The notes: generated by a model not told the origin, from the letters alone. DNA of 49,417 nt from Candidatus Berkelbacteria bacterium (GCA_026397235.1 JAPLVG010000021.1:1-49417), one strand, 5' to 3'; positions 26,515 to 36,427 are shown, numbered from the stretch's first letter. Numbers and translations: made by a program.

Positions 26515-27775
26515 TTGTTAGAGAATTTCTATGTAATTTTCGATAGTAACTTTGGGAAAATCGATGAGCTTCATCGCGAGCAATTATGGCGAAGTTTTTT
26601 AGTTCCGGATTTTTAAGGAAATACTGTCCAATTTCCGGCGTCGTATAATGAAATTCGTCCTTGTTTCTGTCTGGTCCTTTGGCGATCGAAATTGCCGGGA
26701 TGGAAATTTTTAGCTCTGATAATACTGAATTGACCACTTTTAAATGCGTCGTTCCACCATCGATTACCAAAAGATTCGGGTGCAACCAATTATTAGAAAA
26801 CCGGCGACGGATAATTTCCTGCATCATGGCAATATCATTCGATCCAGAAACCGTTCGGATTTTGAATTTTTTATATTCCGATTTTTCAATTTTTCCAAGT
26901 GACACAACCGTCATGGCACCAACGGCAAAATCTCCACCAATATTTGAAATGTCATAAGCTTCAATCCTGGCAAAAATTGAGCCACTTCGAAAATCATCAA
27001 ATGAATCTTTCATTCCAATTGAGTATCGATTTAAATGTTCCAGTGCAAATAATTTGTCACGAATAATGGCCGCAGCTTCATACTTTTTCATACGGCTCAG
27101 CGACTTCATTTCTTTTGATAACGACCGGATAACTTTTTGTTTTTTGCCGGAGAGAAAATCCTTCAAATAGCCGATTTGCTCTTTAACTTCCGGCGATGAT
27201 GCGACGCAAGGTGCCAAACACAAATTAATGTCGCCATATAAGCAGGCTTTGCATAACTTTTCCACCCTTTTGAATTTTGTTTCTGAACAATTGGCAAAAG
27301 GAAAAATTTTGCGCAAAATTCGTAGTGCTCGTTTGACAATTTCCCCAGACGGGTATGGGCCAAAATAATAAAACTTTTTGTTCTTTAAATCGACGTTTCT
27401 CACTCTACGAAGTTCGACTCGAGGAACTTCATCTTTGGAAATTTCAATCACATAAAAACTTTTGTCATCTTTCTGCCGCGAATTATATTTTGGTTTTATT
27501 TGATTGATTAACTGGGCTTCCAGAAAAACAGCTTCAATTTCTGAATCGGTTTCGACGGTTTTTATTCGCGCAACTTGGCCGACCATTTGAAAAATCGCCT
27601 CCGACCTGGTTTCTAACAAGTCTTCGGACTTTTGAAAGTAGGATTTTACCCGGCTGCGAAGATTTTTCGCCTTACCTATATACAAAATCTTGCCGGCGCT
27701 ATCATAGAACTGATAAACTCCCGACCCCGTCGGTAAATAGTGTAATTTTAATTTTTCGATTGATTTTATTGACAT
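26504..27775 (-). CDS. uvrC: Excinuclease ABC subunit C, C-terminally short
   Basis: GIY-YIG domain GVYQFYDSAGKILYIGKAKNLRSRV, UVR-like region, VIDGG and ARDEAHRFSQSYYRKLHR; protein ends without a recognisable HhH domain. Confidence 0.9.
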   Translation of the reverse strand: MSIKSIEKLKLHYLPTGSGVYQFYDSAGKILYIGKAKNLRSRVKSYFQKSEDLLETRSEAIFQMVGQVARIKTVETDSEIEAVFLEAQLINQIKPKYNSRQKDDKSFYVIEISKDEVPRVELRRVRNVDLKNKKFYYFGPYPSGEIVKRALRILRKIFPFANCSETKFKRVEKLCKACLYGDINLCLAPCVASSPEVKEQIGYLKDFLSGKKQKVIRSLSKEMKSLSRMKKYEAAAIIRDKLFALEHLNRYSIGMKDSFDDFRSGSIFARIEAYDISNIGGDFAVGAMTVVSLGKIEKSEYKKFKIRTVSGSNDIAMMQEIIRRRFSNNWLHPNLLVIDGGTTHLKVVNSVLSELKISIPAISIAKGPDRNKDEFHYTTPEIGQYFLKNPELKNFAIIARDEAHRFSQSYYRKLHRNSLTNGS

Positions 27776-27820
27776 AGTTTGATAACATTCAGTCATATTC
27801 TTCACAGGAGAGTGTCAGCT

Positions 27821-28006
27821 ATGGCAGCAATTGACGATCTGGAAGCGATGTTCGGTACCGAAGAGTGGCTCGATGCACTCATCAGCGTTAACGCGCGACA
27901 ACCATTCAGGCACGAACCTGTCTTGGCAGGATTCGTCGGACCTACCGCGCACGTTGGAGTGCGACAGCATCCGCCAAATCTAACCGAGGACGCGACTCAT
28001 AACTGA
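27821..28006 (+). CDS. Small GC-richer ORF, 61 aa, unknown
   Basis: AGGAG SD, MAAIDDLEAMFGTEEWLDALISVNARQPFRHEPVLAGFVGPTAHVGVRQHPPNLTEDATHN; TTGACA at 27769 upstream; stop codon lies inside the terminator stem. Confidence 0.6.
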   Translation: MAAIDDLEAMFGTEEWLDALISVNARQPFRHEPVLAGFVGPTAHVGVRQHPPNLTEDATHN

Positions 28007-28019
28007 GTCGCGCTTTTTT
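27991..28019 (+). terminator. Intrinsic terminator overlapping stop codon
   Basis: CGCGACTCA-TAAC-TGAGTCGCG-CTTTTTT. Confidence 0.9.
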
Positions 28020-28290
28020 AATATTAAACAAACAGCAACGACGCGACAATTTCATCGCGCTAATTATATCTCGAGAACAAAATTTATTCAAGATGGCTTG
28101 TCATCCTGAGGTTTCCTGCCGAAGGATCTCATCTCCAAACAGATTCCCGCAGGGTCACTTTCGGAAGATTTCTCATCACTCACAATGACACTCAAGTAAT
28201 TTCTTAATATTCGTTTCATTTTGTATGCTGGATTGTATCGATCGTGCGTTTCCAGCATACAAAATTTACTGCGTCCAAAATCCAAAGTGA

Positions 28291-29997
28291 TTATTTTATT
28301 AAATCAGCCACTTTTTCCATTTCAACAACTTCTACTTTTGGACCATCGATAATTTCCACACCACCGGCAACCAGGGATTTTTCCGAAACAATAATTCGGA
28401 TTGGTGCGCCAACTAAATCAGCGTCGGCAAATTTTTCACCGGCAGAAGTTTCTCGATCATCATAAAGAACTTCATCGATAAGATTGCCACGCTCCGCTCG
28501 CAATGACTGGTACAACTTTTCCGCTTCCTCATTTTTATTCAAGGAAATGATTTCAACTGCAAAAGGCGCAACTGATTTTGGCCATTGAATACCTTTTTGG
28601 TTATTATAAACCTCAACTAGTGTTGCCATTGTCCGGCCGATACCGATTCCGTAACAGCCCATATAAAACGGTTTCTCTTTCCCATCAGCGTCAGTATATG
28701 TAGCGCCCTTCATTTTGCTTGAATAATGATATCCCAATTGAAAAATATTTCCAACTTCAATTCCTCGTTTCTCAACTAATTTTCCAGTGCCAATAGCTGA
28801 TTCAAAACCGGCCTCTGCCAAAGCAATGTCGCCCTCAATGTCAGGCTGATAATCCCTACCAATATTTATATTTAAAAGATCCAAATTTTTCTTATTGCTG
28901 CCACCGTAAGCATTTGAAATTGTTCTCAATGAATCATCTGCAACGATAATTAATTCTGCCTTACTATCAATTTTTTCTTTTATTCCAACTGGAGAGATAA
29001 ATCCTGGCTCAGATTGAAGAACTTCTCTTATTTCCTCGTCAGTGGCTGCGCGCAAAGTTGCTGCACTAGTTAAGTGCTTAAGTTTCATTTCATTGACGTC
29101 AAAATCGCCGCGAATAATTGCTAGAATAAATCGATTCTTTTCGTCGACAAACATCACGTCTTTAATCTGTTGCCAAAGAGGAAGTTTATGAAAATCTACA
29201 CCATCCTGCATGGTTGTTCCTCTAACCGCTTCAACTTCGGTTAAGGATTTCTGTTCATCATCTTCATTTTTTGTATCTTTTTTAAACTTAGCGACATCTT
29301 CATGGGCAGAATACGATCCGTCTTCTGAGGTAAAGTATTTACTTTCACCAATTTCAGAATTAACGATAAACTCGTGACAATACTCTCCGCCAATATACCC
29401 GTTATCAGCCTCGACAATCGCAGTTTCTAATCCCATCTTCTTAAAAATATTAGTATAAACCTTCTTCATCTTTTCATATTCAGCTTTGAAACTTTCTTCA
29501 TCCTTATCAAAAGAATAACCGTCCTTCATTAAAAATTCTCTAACACGAAGCAACCCACCTCGAGCGCGCATTTCATCACGAAATTTCGGAGAAAATTGAT
29601 ATAAATGAAATGGCAAATCACGATAGCTAACATCGTATTGTCTAACAAGATCAACAAACATTTCCTCTGCAGTACCGCCAAGAGCAAACTCTGCACCCCG
29701 ACGATCTTTGATTTTCATTAACTCAAAACCAGCAGTATTAGTTCTATTTGTCTCTTTCCATAATTCCAATGGATGCAAAACAGGCGCCAGCATTTCTTGT
29801 GCGTCGGCAGAATCCATTTCTTCTTTAATAATTGCCATGATTTTCTGCTGGACTCTTTGGCCTAGAGGCAGAAAATAAAAACGGCCAGCTGCTGATTCAC
29901 GGATATAAGCGCCGCGCTTTAGAAGAATTGCTGAAATAATTTTTTCATCATCTGAAACATTTTTAAACGTTCTCAGAAAATATTTTGAAGCTTTCAT
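28291..29997 (-). CDS. proS: Prolyl-tRNA synthetase
   Basis: Class II motifs FYFLPLGQRVQQKIMAIIKEEMD, FHLYQFSPKFRDEMRARGGLLRVREFLMKDGYSF, MGCYGIGIGRTMATLVE. Confidence 0.97.
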   Translation of the reverse strand: MKASKYFLRTFKNVSDDEKIISAILLKRGAYIRESAAGRFYFLPLGQRVQQKIMAIIKEEMDSADAQEMLAPVLHPLELWKETNRTNTAGFELMKIKDRRGAEFALGGTAEEMFVDLVRQYDVSYRDLPFHLYQFSPKFRDEMRARGGLLRVREFLMKDGYSFDKDEESFKAEYEKMKKVYTNIFKKMGLETAIVEADNGYIGGEYCHEFIVNSEIGESKYFTSEDGSYSAHEDVAKFKKDTKNEDDEQKSLTEVEAVRGTTMQDGVDFHKLPLWQQIKDVMFVDEKNRFILAIIRGDFDVNEMKLKHLTSAATLRAATDEEIREVLQSEPGFISPVGIKEKIDSKAELIIVADDSLRTISNAYGGSNKKNLDLLNINIGRDYQPDIEGDIALAEAGFESAIGTGKLVEKRGIEVGNIFQLGYHYSSKMKGATYTDADGKEKPFYMGCYGIGIGRTMATLVEVYNNQKGIQWPKSVAPFAVEIISLNKNEEAEKLYQSLRAERGNLIDEVLYDDRETSAGEKFADADLVGAPIRIIVSEKSLVAGGVEIIDGPKVEVVEMEKVADLIK

Positions 29998-30053
29998 AAA
30001 CTTATATTATATGAATTAGATCCATTCGACAAGCTCAGGATGACGTAACGGCG

Positions 30054-31148
30054 TCACTTTTTGATAATTAAGTTAACGACATCTTTATAGGTCACCACTA
30101 AAGCAAATAGAATAATCAGGGCAAAACCAACCATATGGATGATATTTTCCACACTTTCAGTCACAACTTTTTTCCTAAAGATTTTTTCCAGGGCAATAAA
30201 TAACAACCTTCCACCATCAAGTGCGGGAAACGGTAAAATATTTATTAATGCTAAGCTGATAGATAATATCGCTATGAATTGTAGCACAACCATTGTCCCG
30301 GCTTTGGCTGCCATGCCAGTAAAAATATAGATCGCTACCGGACCGCCAACATCTTTAGAAATCTGGCCACGAGAAAACAGCTGGGCAAAAAAAGACTTAA
30401 GAAAAACCAGGTTGATTTTTATAATTCTGACTATTTCCCTTAGTGCGACAACTGGCGACCAATACCAAGCAGTTCTAATAATTGAATTATCGACCATTGA
30501 TATTCCCAGTGGACTTGTTGGATCACTCGAAAGAGTAGCCTCGGCTAACTTTTCTTGATTATCTCGCTTGTAAACAATTTCAATTTTCTTGCCGAGATGC
30601 GTTGTTGTGTAATCAGTTACAGTCTTTGCCAAATCAAACTTTGTTACTATTTCTCCAGCTGTAGAAGCAGAAATTAAATCATCTCCCGGTTTCAAACCAG
30701 CGGTGGCGGCGGAAGAATTCTTCGCGACATCTGCAACCACAATCGATGTAGATAATTTTTTGCCTGGAATTGAGTCAGGCGTTGAAACCAAAGGCGACAT
30801 GCCAACGGCAAAACCAATAGTTAAAATTAGCCAGGCCAAAATTACATTCATTAGAACTCCGGCAACCGAAACCGCTGCCCTTACTCCCGGCTTCTTTTTT
30901 GAAAACGATCTTTTGCTCTGGCTTTCTTCTGATTCACCAAGCATTTTAACGTAACCACCAATCGGAATGGCGTTAATGGCATAAACCGTTTCGCCTTTTT
31001 TTATTGACCAAATTTTTGGCGGAAAACCAAAAGCGAATTCTTCGACTTTGATTTTTGATAATTTGGCAGCAACAAAATGCCCGGCCTCGTGAACAAAAAC
31101 GAGTAGTCCGAGGATAAAAATGAATAGTATTATAGTAAGAAAAGTCAT
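30054..31148 (-). CDS. rseP: Site-2 protease RseP-like (M50)
   Basis: FVHEAGHFVAAKL, PDZ region, NILPFPALDGGRLLF. Confidence 0.95.
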   Translation of the reverse strand: MTFLTIILFIFILGLLVFVHEAGHFVAAKLSKIKVEEFAFGFPPKIWSIKKGETVYAINAIPIGGYVKMLGESEESQSKRSFSKKKPGVRAAVSVAGVLMNVILAWLILTIGFAVGMSPLVSTPDSIPGKKLSTSIVVADVAKNSSAATAGLKPGDDLISASTAGEIVTKFDLAKTVTDYTTTHLGKKIEIVYKRDNQEKLAEATLSSDPTSPLGISMVDNSIIRTAWYWSPVVALREIVRIIKINLVFLKSFFAQLFSRGQISKDVGGPVAIYIFTGMAAKAGTMVVLQFIAILSISLALINILPFPALDGGRLLFIALEKIFRKKVVTESVENIIHMVGFALIILFALVVTYKDVVNLIIKK

Positions 31149-31251
31149 AAGGTTTATATTGAGGTAAGTCCACTGATTTTTTACACAGATCCGGCACAGA
31201 TTTTTTCTATCTGTGATTTATCAGTGTTACAGATCTGTGGGCTTACATTCA

Positions 31252-31809
31252 TTATATGGTTTTCAACTCAGCAATCTTTGCAGCTGAAATTTCTTCAACT
31301 GATTTATTTTTCTTCTCAATTAATTCGTTTAATTCTTTTTCTCCACGGTATTTTTCATCTTCAGAAATCTCCTTATTTTTAAAGGAATTTTGAATTTTCT
31401 CCCAAGCTTCACCGCGAATATTCCGTAGCGCTACTCTGGCAGCTTCGGCTGATTTTTGCGCTTGTTTTGATAATTCTTCTCGGCGCTCTCCAGTCAGTGG
31501 CGGCAAAGAAATTCGAACTGCGTTGCCATCATTTACAATCGACAATCCAAGTTCAGCATTTTTAATCGCATTTTCAATATCGCCCAAAGACTGTTTGTCC
31601 CAAGGGGTAACCGCTAGCATTGTCGGCTCCGGAACCGAAATCGAAGCCATTTGTTTCAAAGGAGTGTTAGCCCCATAATAGGATACTACAATATCTTCAA
31701 CCAGCCCGGCACTAGCACGACCAGTACGAATGTTCTTGAGCTCCAATTCAAAATTAGCAATGCTTGCGTCCATCTTCGGACCGATGGTTTTCATTACTTC
31801 TTTAATCAT
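31252..31809 (-). CDS. frr: Ribosome recycling factor
   Basis: ELKNIRTGRASAGLVEDI, PPLTGERREEL. Confidence 0.97.
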   Translation of the reverse strand: MIKEVMKTIGPKMDASIANFELELKNIRTGRASAGLVEDIVVSYYGANTPLKQMASISVPEPTMLAVTPWDKQSLGDIENAIKNAELGLSIVNDGNAVRISLPPLTGERREELSKQAQKSAEAARVALRNIRGEAWEKIQNSFKNKEISEDEKYRGEKELNELIEKKNKSVEEISAAKIAELKTI

Positions 31810-31891
31810 GGCAGCTCCTTTAATAAAATCTTAACATCTTTCTTCAGATTTTTCTTCATCCGTGCCATTTCCGTGTCAAAAATCCGTGTGA

Positions 31892-32482
31892 TTAGCAAGC
31901 GAGATCAAATCTGACAAATCTGGCGATGACAATTTTCTCGCCGGTTTTGGCGGTAAACTCATTTAGTAAATCAGATATTGTCATTTTAGAATCGCGAAAA
32001 TATGGTTGATTGAGCAAGCAAACTGAAGCATAATACGTTTCTAATTTTCCATCAACAATTTTATCGATAATATTTTCCGGTTTTCCAGAACCTTTTGCCT
32101 GAGCGGCATAGATTTTCTTTTCAGCTTCTAACTCTTCGATTGGAATCTCCTGCGCTTTGACATATTTAGGCGCAGTTGCGGCAATCTGAAGTGAAAGCTC
32201 ATGAGCAAAATTTTTGAAATCATCGTTTTTTGCCACAAAATCGGTTTCGCAAAGAACTTCGGTTAAAACACCGATTCGACCAGAGTGAACATATGAGTCG
32301 ATAACGCCATTTGCAGTTGCCCGGTCAGCCCTTTTATTAGAATTAGTCATCCCTCTCTTTCGTAAAATCTCAATGGCCTTATCTTCATCACCATTGGATT
32401 CCAAAAGGGCTGACTTAACTTCCATCATCGGTAGCCCTGTTTTTTCTCGCAAAGCTGCAATTTCTTTTGCTGTAATTTCCAT
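31892..32482 (-). CDS. tsf: Elongation factor Ts
   Basis: LREKTGLPMMEVKSALLESNGDEDKAIEILRKRG, GVLTEVLCETDFVAKNDDF. Confidence 0.97.
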   Translation of the reverse strand: MEITAKEIAALREKTGLPMMEVKSALLESNGDEDKAIEILRKRGMTNSNKRADRATANGVIDSYVHSGRIGVLTEVLCETDFVAKNDDFKNFAHELSLQIAATAPKYVKAQEIPIEELEAEKKIYAAQAKGSGKPENIIDKIVDGKLETYYASVCLLNQPYFRDSKMTISDLLNEFTAKTGEKIVIARFVRFDLAC

Positions 32483-32528
32483 ATTACCTCCGAAACTTCA
32501 TTAATTATTTTAATATAGTATTTTGTTT

Positions 32529-32597
32529 CGCCCTACCGTAGCGAGCCTTCGGCTGCGAGGATCGTAGTCCTCGAGACGAATTCGAGCAAAGGAGGGC
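32529..32597. repeat. Palindromic intergenic element (GCCC..CGTAGCGAGC.. / ..GGAGGGC type)
   Basis: GCCCTACCGTAGCGAGC .. GAGCAAAGGAGGGC with inner GAGGATCGTAGTCCTC hairpin. Confidence 0.6.
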
Positions 32598-32604
32598 CAA
32601 TCTG

Positions 32605-33306
32605 TTATTTTACTTCTTCAGTTTTTGCGGGCTTTACCTCGGCAATTGCTTTAGCAAATGTATCAACCATTAATTTAATAGATTTTGTAGCATCATCGTT
32701 AGCTGGAACTGGCCAATCAATTTCCCTTGGGTCAGCATTTGTGTCCACCAAAGCGACCACTTTAATTCCTTGATTTTTGGCTTCCTTTAGAGCGATTTGC
32801 TCATCGTGTGCACCAATAAGAAACAGAATATCTGGGCGCTTTTTTAAATCAGCCAGTCCACCGAAAATTCGCTCGAGTTTTGCTGCTTTTTCTTTAATTT
32901 TGTTCTGTTCGATGTTGGAGATTTTATCAAATTCCGGGCTGGCAATTTGATCGTTCAATGATTTCAAAGTTTTAAAGTTTTTTGAAACAATTTCGTAGTT
33001 GGTTAGTGTACCACCACGCCATTTTTCTACTACATACGGCATTCCGCAACTGATAGCTGCCTCTTTAACAATTTCTTTGGCCTGGCGTTTGCTGGTAACA
33101 AAAACTACATTTTTTCCGGCTTTGACTTCATCGGTTACTGCCTGCAAAGCTTTTTCTAACATCGCCTTGGATTTCTCCAAGTTAATGATTGAAACGCCAT
33201 TTTTAGTGGCAAAAATAAATTCCTCCATTTTTGGATTCCATCTGGCCCGCTTGTGACCAAAATGAACTCCGGCCGCGAGCATTTCGCGAAGAGTTGGTGA
33301 TTCCAC
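32605..33306 (-). CDS. rpsB: 30S ribosomal protein S2
   Basis: LREMLAAGVHFGHKRARWNPKMEEFIF, PYVVEKWRGGTLTNYE. Confidence 0.97.
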   Translation of the reverse strand: MESPTLREMLAAGVHFGHKRARWNPKMEEFIFATKNGVSIINLEKSKAMLEKALQAVTDEVKAGKNVVFVTSKRQAKEIVKEAAISCGMPYVVEKWRGGTLTNYEIVSKNFKTLKSLNDQIASPEFDKISNIEQNKIKEKAAKLERIFGGLADLKKRPDILFLIGAHDEQIALKEAKNQGIKVVALVDTNADPREIDWPVPANDDATKSIKLMVDTFAKAIAEVKPAKTEEVK

Positions 33307-33325
33307 GTTACTTCTCCTTCTTTAG

Positions 33326-33362
33326 TCCCGCGTAGTTCCGATGAACATCGGAGCGAAGTGGG
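33326..33362. repeat. Palindromic element (CCCGCGTAG-TCCGATGAACATCGGA-GCGAAGTGGG)
   Basis: Inner perfect hairpin TCCGATG/CATCGGA; outer arms shared with 11642-11668. Confidence 0.7.
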
Positions 33363-33500
33363 AAACCTCCACCTTACATCAATCCGCCCAAGACGGACAA
33401 GGATAATTAGAAAGGTGTGTGAATTAATTAAACTTTACTTACACAAAAACCTTACCACACTCTTGCAAAAAGTTCAATAGTTTGATAATATAATTCTATT

Positions 33501-33737
33501 ATGAAAAAAGATATTCACCCACAATACAAAACAGCCAAAGTTACCTGCTCTTGCGGAAATGCTTTTGAAGTCGGCTCAACAGTCGACGAAATTAACGTTG
33601 AAATTTGCTCCGCTTGTCACCCATTCTTCACCGGCAAAGAAAAACTAATGGATGCGGCTGGCCGAGTTGATAAATTCCGTGCCCGACAAGAAGCAGCCGA
33701 GAAGTTTAAAGCAGCCAAAGTCAAAAAAGAAAGCTAA
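33501..33737 (+). CDS. rpmE: 50S ribosomal protein L31
   Basis: [41 protein letters not shown]. Confidence 0.97.
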   Translation: MKKDIHPQYKTAKVTCSCGNAFEVGSTVDEINVEICSACHPFFTGKEKLMDAAGRVDKFRARQEAAEKFKAAKVKKES

Positions 33738-33789
33738 ATACTCTGCTATAATAAAACCAGTGAGATTATTCGAGCTGGTTTTTAGTTGC

Positions 33790-33884
33790 ATTGTCATTGC
33801 GAGCCATCCAGCTCTTTTCCCAAAAAGCGCTGGAGGCGCGGCAATCTATTGGTAAGATTGCTTCGTCGTTCCTCCTCGCAATGA
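33790..33884. repeat. Dispersed palindromic repeat (GTCATTGCGAGCCATCC.. / ..CTCGCAATGAC)
   Basis: Arms TCATTGCGAG / CTCGCAATGA; includes GCGCGGCAATCTAT and AGATTGCTTCGTCGTTCC shared with 14748-14827. Confidence 0.85.
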
Positions 33885-33896
33885 CGGGAAAACATC

Positions 33897-34961
33897 ATGA
33901 AAGAGAAATTACAACGAATCATTGAGAAATATAATGAGCTAGATTCCGAGTTGAAGGATCCGGTTATTTTAAATGATCCGGAAAAGTTGACGAAAATTTC
34001 CAAAGAAAAATCGAATCTGGAAAATGACGTCAATAAAATTAAAAAATATTTGCAGCTGATAGAAAATATCGGTGAAAATGAAGAAATTCTTGCCAATATC
34101 GAAGATGAACTCCGAGAAATTGCTGCTGAGGAATTGCCGAATCTAAGATTGCAAAAAGATGAACTGGAAAAAGAAATGGAATTGTTGCTGCTACCGACTG
34201 ACCCGAACGATGAAAAAAACGTAATTGTCGAAATTCGCCCAGCCGCTGGCGGTGACGAATCAGAACTTTTTGCCAGTGAAATTTTTCGCATGTATTCTCA
34301 CTACGCCGAAAAACAGGGCTGGCAAATCTCAGTTCTCAGTTCTCAGTTCTCTTCTGTCGGTGGGATAAAATCGCTGACATTTTCCATCAGTGGGACCAGA
34401 GTTTATGCCAAAATGAAATATGAATCTGGTGTCCACCGCGTTCAGCGCGTTCCGGAAACCGAAAAAGCCGGTAGAATTCACACATCCACAATCACAGTTG
34501 CCGTTTTACCGGAAGCCGAAGAGCAAGACGTTGACATCAAACCGGAAGACATTCGCGTTGATGTTTTTCGCTCCTCTGGTCCCGGCGGACAATCAGTTAA
34601 TACCACTGATTCGGCCGTACGACTTACATATGTTCCAACCGGCATGGTTGTCACCTGCCAAGACGAAAAATCACAATTGAAAAATAAAGCCAAGGCGCTG
34701 TCGATTTTGCGTTCTCGGCTTTTGGCAATTGAGGAAGAAAAAAAACAGAAAGAGGAAGGTGATGTTCGTCGCTCGCAAATTGGCACCGGCGATCGTTCGG
34801 AAAAAATCCGAACTTATAATTTTCCCCAGGATCGAATTACAGATCACAGAATAAATATTAGCTGGCACGGAATTCCAAAATTTCTAAACGGCGATATTGA
34901 ACCAATAATTTCTAACTTGATTGAGGAAGATCGAAAACGATTACTCTCAAATAATGATTAA
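33897..34961 (+). CDS. prfA: Peptide chain release factor 1
   Basis: [24 protein letters not shown] domain; RF1 architecture. Confidence 0.96.
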   Translation: MKEKLQRIIEKYNELDSELKDPVILNDPEKLTKISKEKSNLENDVNKIKKYLQLIENIGENEEILANIEDELREIAAEELPNLRLQKDELEKEMELLLLPTDPNDEKNVIVEIRPAAGGDESELFASEIFRMYSHYAEKQGWQISVLSSQFSSVGGIKSLTFSISGTRVYAKMKYESGVHRVQRVPETEKAGRIHTSTITVAVLPEAEEQDVDIKPEDIRVDVFRSSGPGGQSVNTTDSAVRLTYVPTGMVVTCQDEKSQLKNKAKALSILRSRLLAIEEEKKQKEEGDVRRSQIGTGDRSEKIRTYNFPQDRITDHRINISWHGIPKFLNGDIEPIISNLIEEDRKRLLSNND

Positions 34962-34985
34962 AAAAATGCCGCGCTAGGCGCGGCA
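34961..34985 (-). terminator. Intrinsic terminator (TGCCGCGCCTAGCGCGGCA + U-run on minus)
   Basis: Plus strand AAAAAATGCCGCGCTAGGCGCGGCA; on minus the hairpin precedes T-run. Confidence 0.8.
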
Positions 34986-35005
34986 CAGTGATCGTCCCGG
35001 GTGGT

Positions 35006-35221
35006 CTACTTCTCGGGCAGTAGTTTGAGCTGAAGCAAGATACCATTTTCCGGTTCGGCCCCCCTCGGCTCCATATATATCAGCTCAGCTTCCCTGCCGT
35101 CGTAGCCCATGGCTGTCATCTCCAACATGAATCCTGACATCTGAATCCCTGCCACAAGCGGCTCTCCGTTCGGTCCAGTGCCCTCGATGATCTTGCCCCT
35201 GACAGTCTTTGACATGGCCAT
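35006..35221 (-). CDS. Small GC-richer ORF, about 71 aa, unknown
   Basis: AAAGGGTGG SD-like, MAMSKTVRGKIIEGTGPNGEPLVAGIQMSGFMLEMTAMGYDGREAELIYMEPRGAEPENGILLQLKLLPEK; TTGATA-N16-TATTAT upstream on minus. Confidence 0.55.
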   Translation of the reverse strand: MAMSKTVRGKIIEGTGPNGEPLVAGIQMSGFMLEMTAMGYDGREAELIYMEPRGAEPENGILLQLKLLPEK

Positions 35222-35259
35222 AACCACCCTTTCATCAGATAAAAAGATAATATCAGAAA

Positions 35260-36156
35260 ATGAAAAAATATCAAGAAATTAAAAAACAAATTATTGGCGA
35301 TCTTAAAACCGCCGGAATTTCGTCAGCGGAAATTGATGCACAGATTTTGTTGGAATTTGTGACGAAAAAATCCCGCGAATTTTTGTTATCACATCCCGAA
35401 TACGAGCTATCAGCGAAAGAATATAAAAGCATATTGAAACTCGTCGATCGACGCAAATCGATATACCCGATAGCCTACCTCACAGGTCATAAAGAATTTT
35501 TTGCGCTAGATTTTTTGGTCACGCCAGACGTTTTAATCCCCCGGCCGGAAACCGAACAGCTGGTAGAAATAGCATTGGACTTCTTAAAAGCTAGAAGTTG
35601 TAAGTTAGCAGCTATTTTAGATGTCGGAACCGGGTCAGGAAACATTATCATCTCAATCGCAAAATTTATAACTGATAATCCAGTTCGATTTGATCCGATC
35701 GGCTCAAAATGGATTTTTTCCGCATCCGACAATTCAGCAAAAGCATTAACAGTTGCCAAAAAAAATGCTAAAAAACATAACGTAAAAATTACGTTTATTA
35801 AATCTGATCTTTTTGAAAATATCAAAGGAAAATTTGGTTTGATCGTCGCCAACTTACCATATGTCCCAATTGAAAAATGCAACCGATTCTCACCGATCGA
35901 GTCAAATCAGTTGCATTTTCAGGAGATAGATTTTGAACCGCAAAATGCAATCTTTGCTGGCGATAATGGGGCAGAAATTATCAAAAGATTTTTACTTGAT
36001 GCCAAAAAATATATTAATAACAACGGATTGATACTCGCCGAACTCGACCCGCGAAATGCAGATGACATATTGGTATTTACTACAGATTTGTATAGTTCTG
36101 CAGAAATAATTTCTGATTTTTCCGGCCAAAAACGCTTGCTTAAAGTCTTGACATAA
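35260..36156 (+). CDS. prmC: Release factor N5-glutamine methyltransferase
   Basis: YPIAYLTGHKEFFALDF, DVGTGSGNIIISIAK, ANLPYVP (NPPY-like). Confidence 0.95.
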   Translation: MKKYQEIKKQIIGDLKTAGISSAEIDAQILLEFVTKKSREFLLSHPEYELSAKEYKSILKLVDRRKSIYPIAYLTGHKEFFALDFLVTPDVLIPRPETEQLVEIALDFLKARSCKLAAILDVGTGSGNIIISIAKFITDNPVRFDPIGSKWIFSASDNSAKALTVAKKNAKKHNVKITFIKSDLFENIKGKFGLIVANLPYVPIEKCNRFSPIESNQLHFQEIDFEPQNAIFAGDNGAEIIKRFLLDAKKYINNNGLILAELDPRNADDILVFTTDLYSSAEIISDFSGQKRLLKVLT

Positions 36157-36241
36157 AAGTACTATTTTGTTATTTTCAAGCTGAACTCTTCCCTATCTTC
36201 ATTTCGTTAAGTCGTCGGACAAGACGAGAGGAGGTGAGACA

Positions 36242-36427
36242 ATGCCTACGGTCAAACCAAGAGACGACGCTCCATTTTGTCCAAAGGGATGCGGTAATCG
36301 GCTTCTACGCTGGAGCCAGTATTACGGAACGTGTCCAAAATGTCACACAGTTGACTTGAAGCCGGTCGTGCTGGAAAGCGTTAAGGGAGGCGCAAGCAGA
36401 GATGAGCAAGTCACAGCAACCGCTTAG
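36242..36427 (+). CDS. Small GC-richer ORF, 61 aa, zinc-ribbon-like (CPKGC..CPKC)
   Basis: GAGGAGG SD, MPTVKPRDDAPFCPKGCGNRLLRWSQYYGTCPKCHTVDLKPVV..; TTGACA-N17-TATTTT promoter at 36148-36176; hairpin after stop. Confidence 0.6.
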   Translation: MPTVKPRDDAPFCPKGCGNRLLRWSQYYGTCPKCHTVDLKPVVLESVKGGASRDEQVTATA

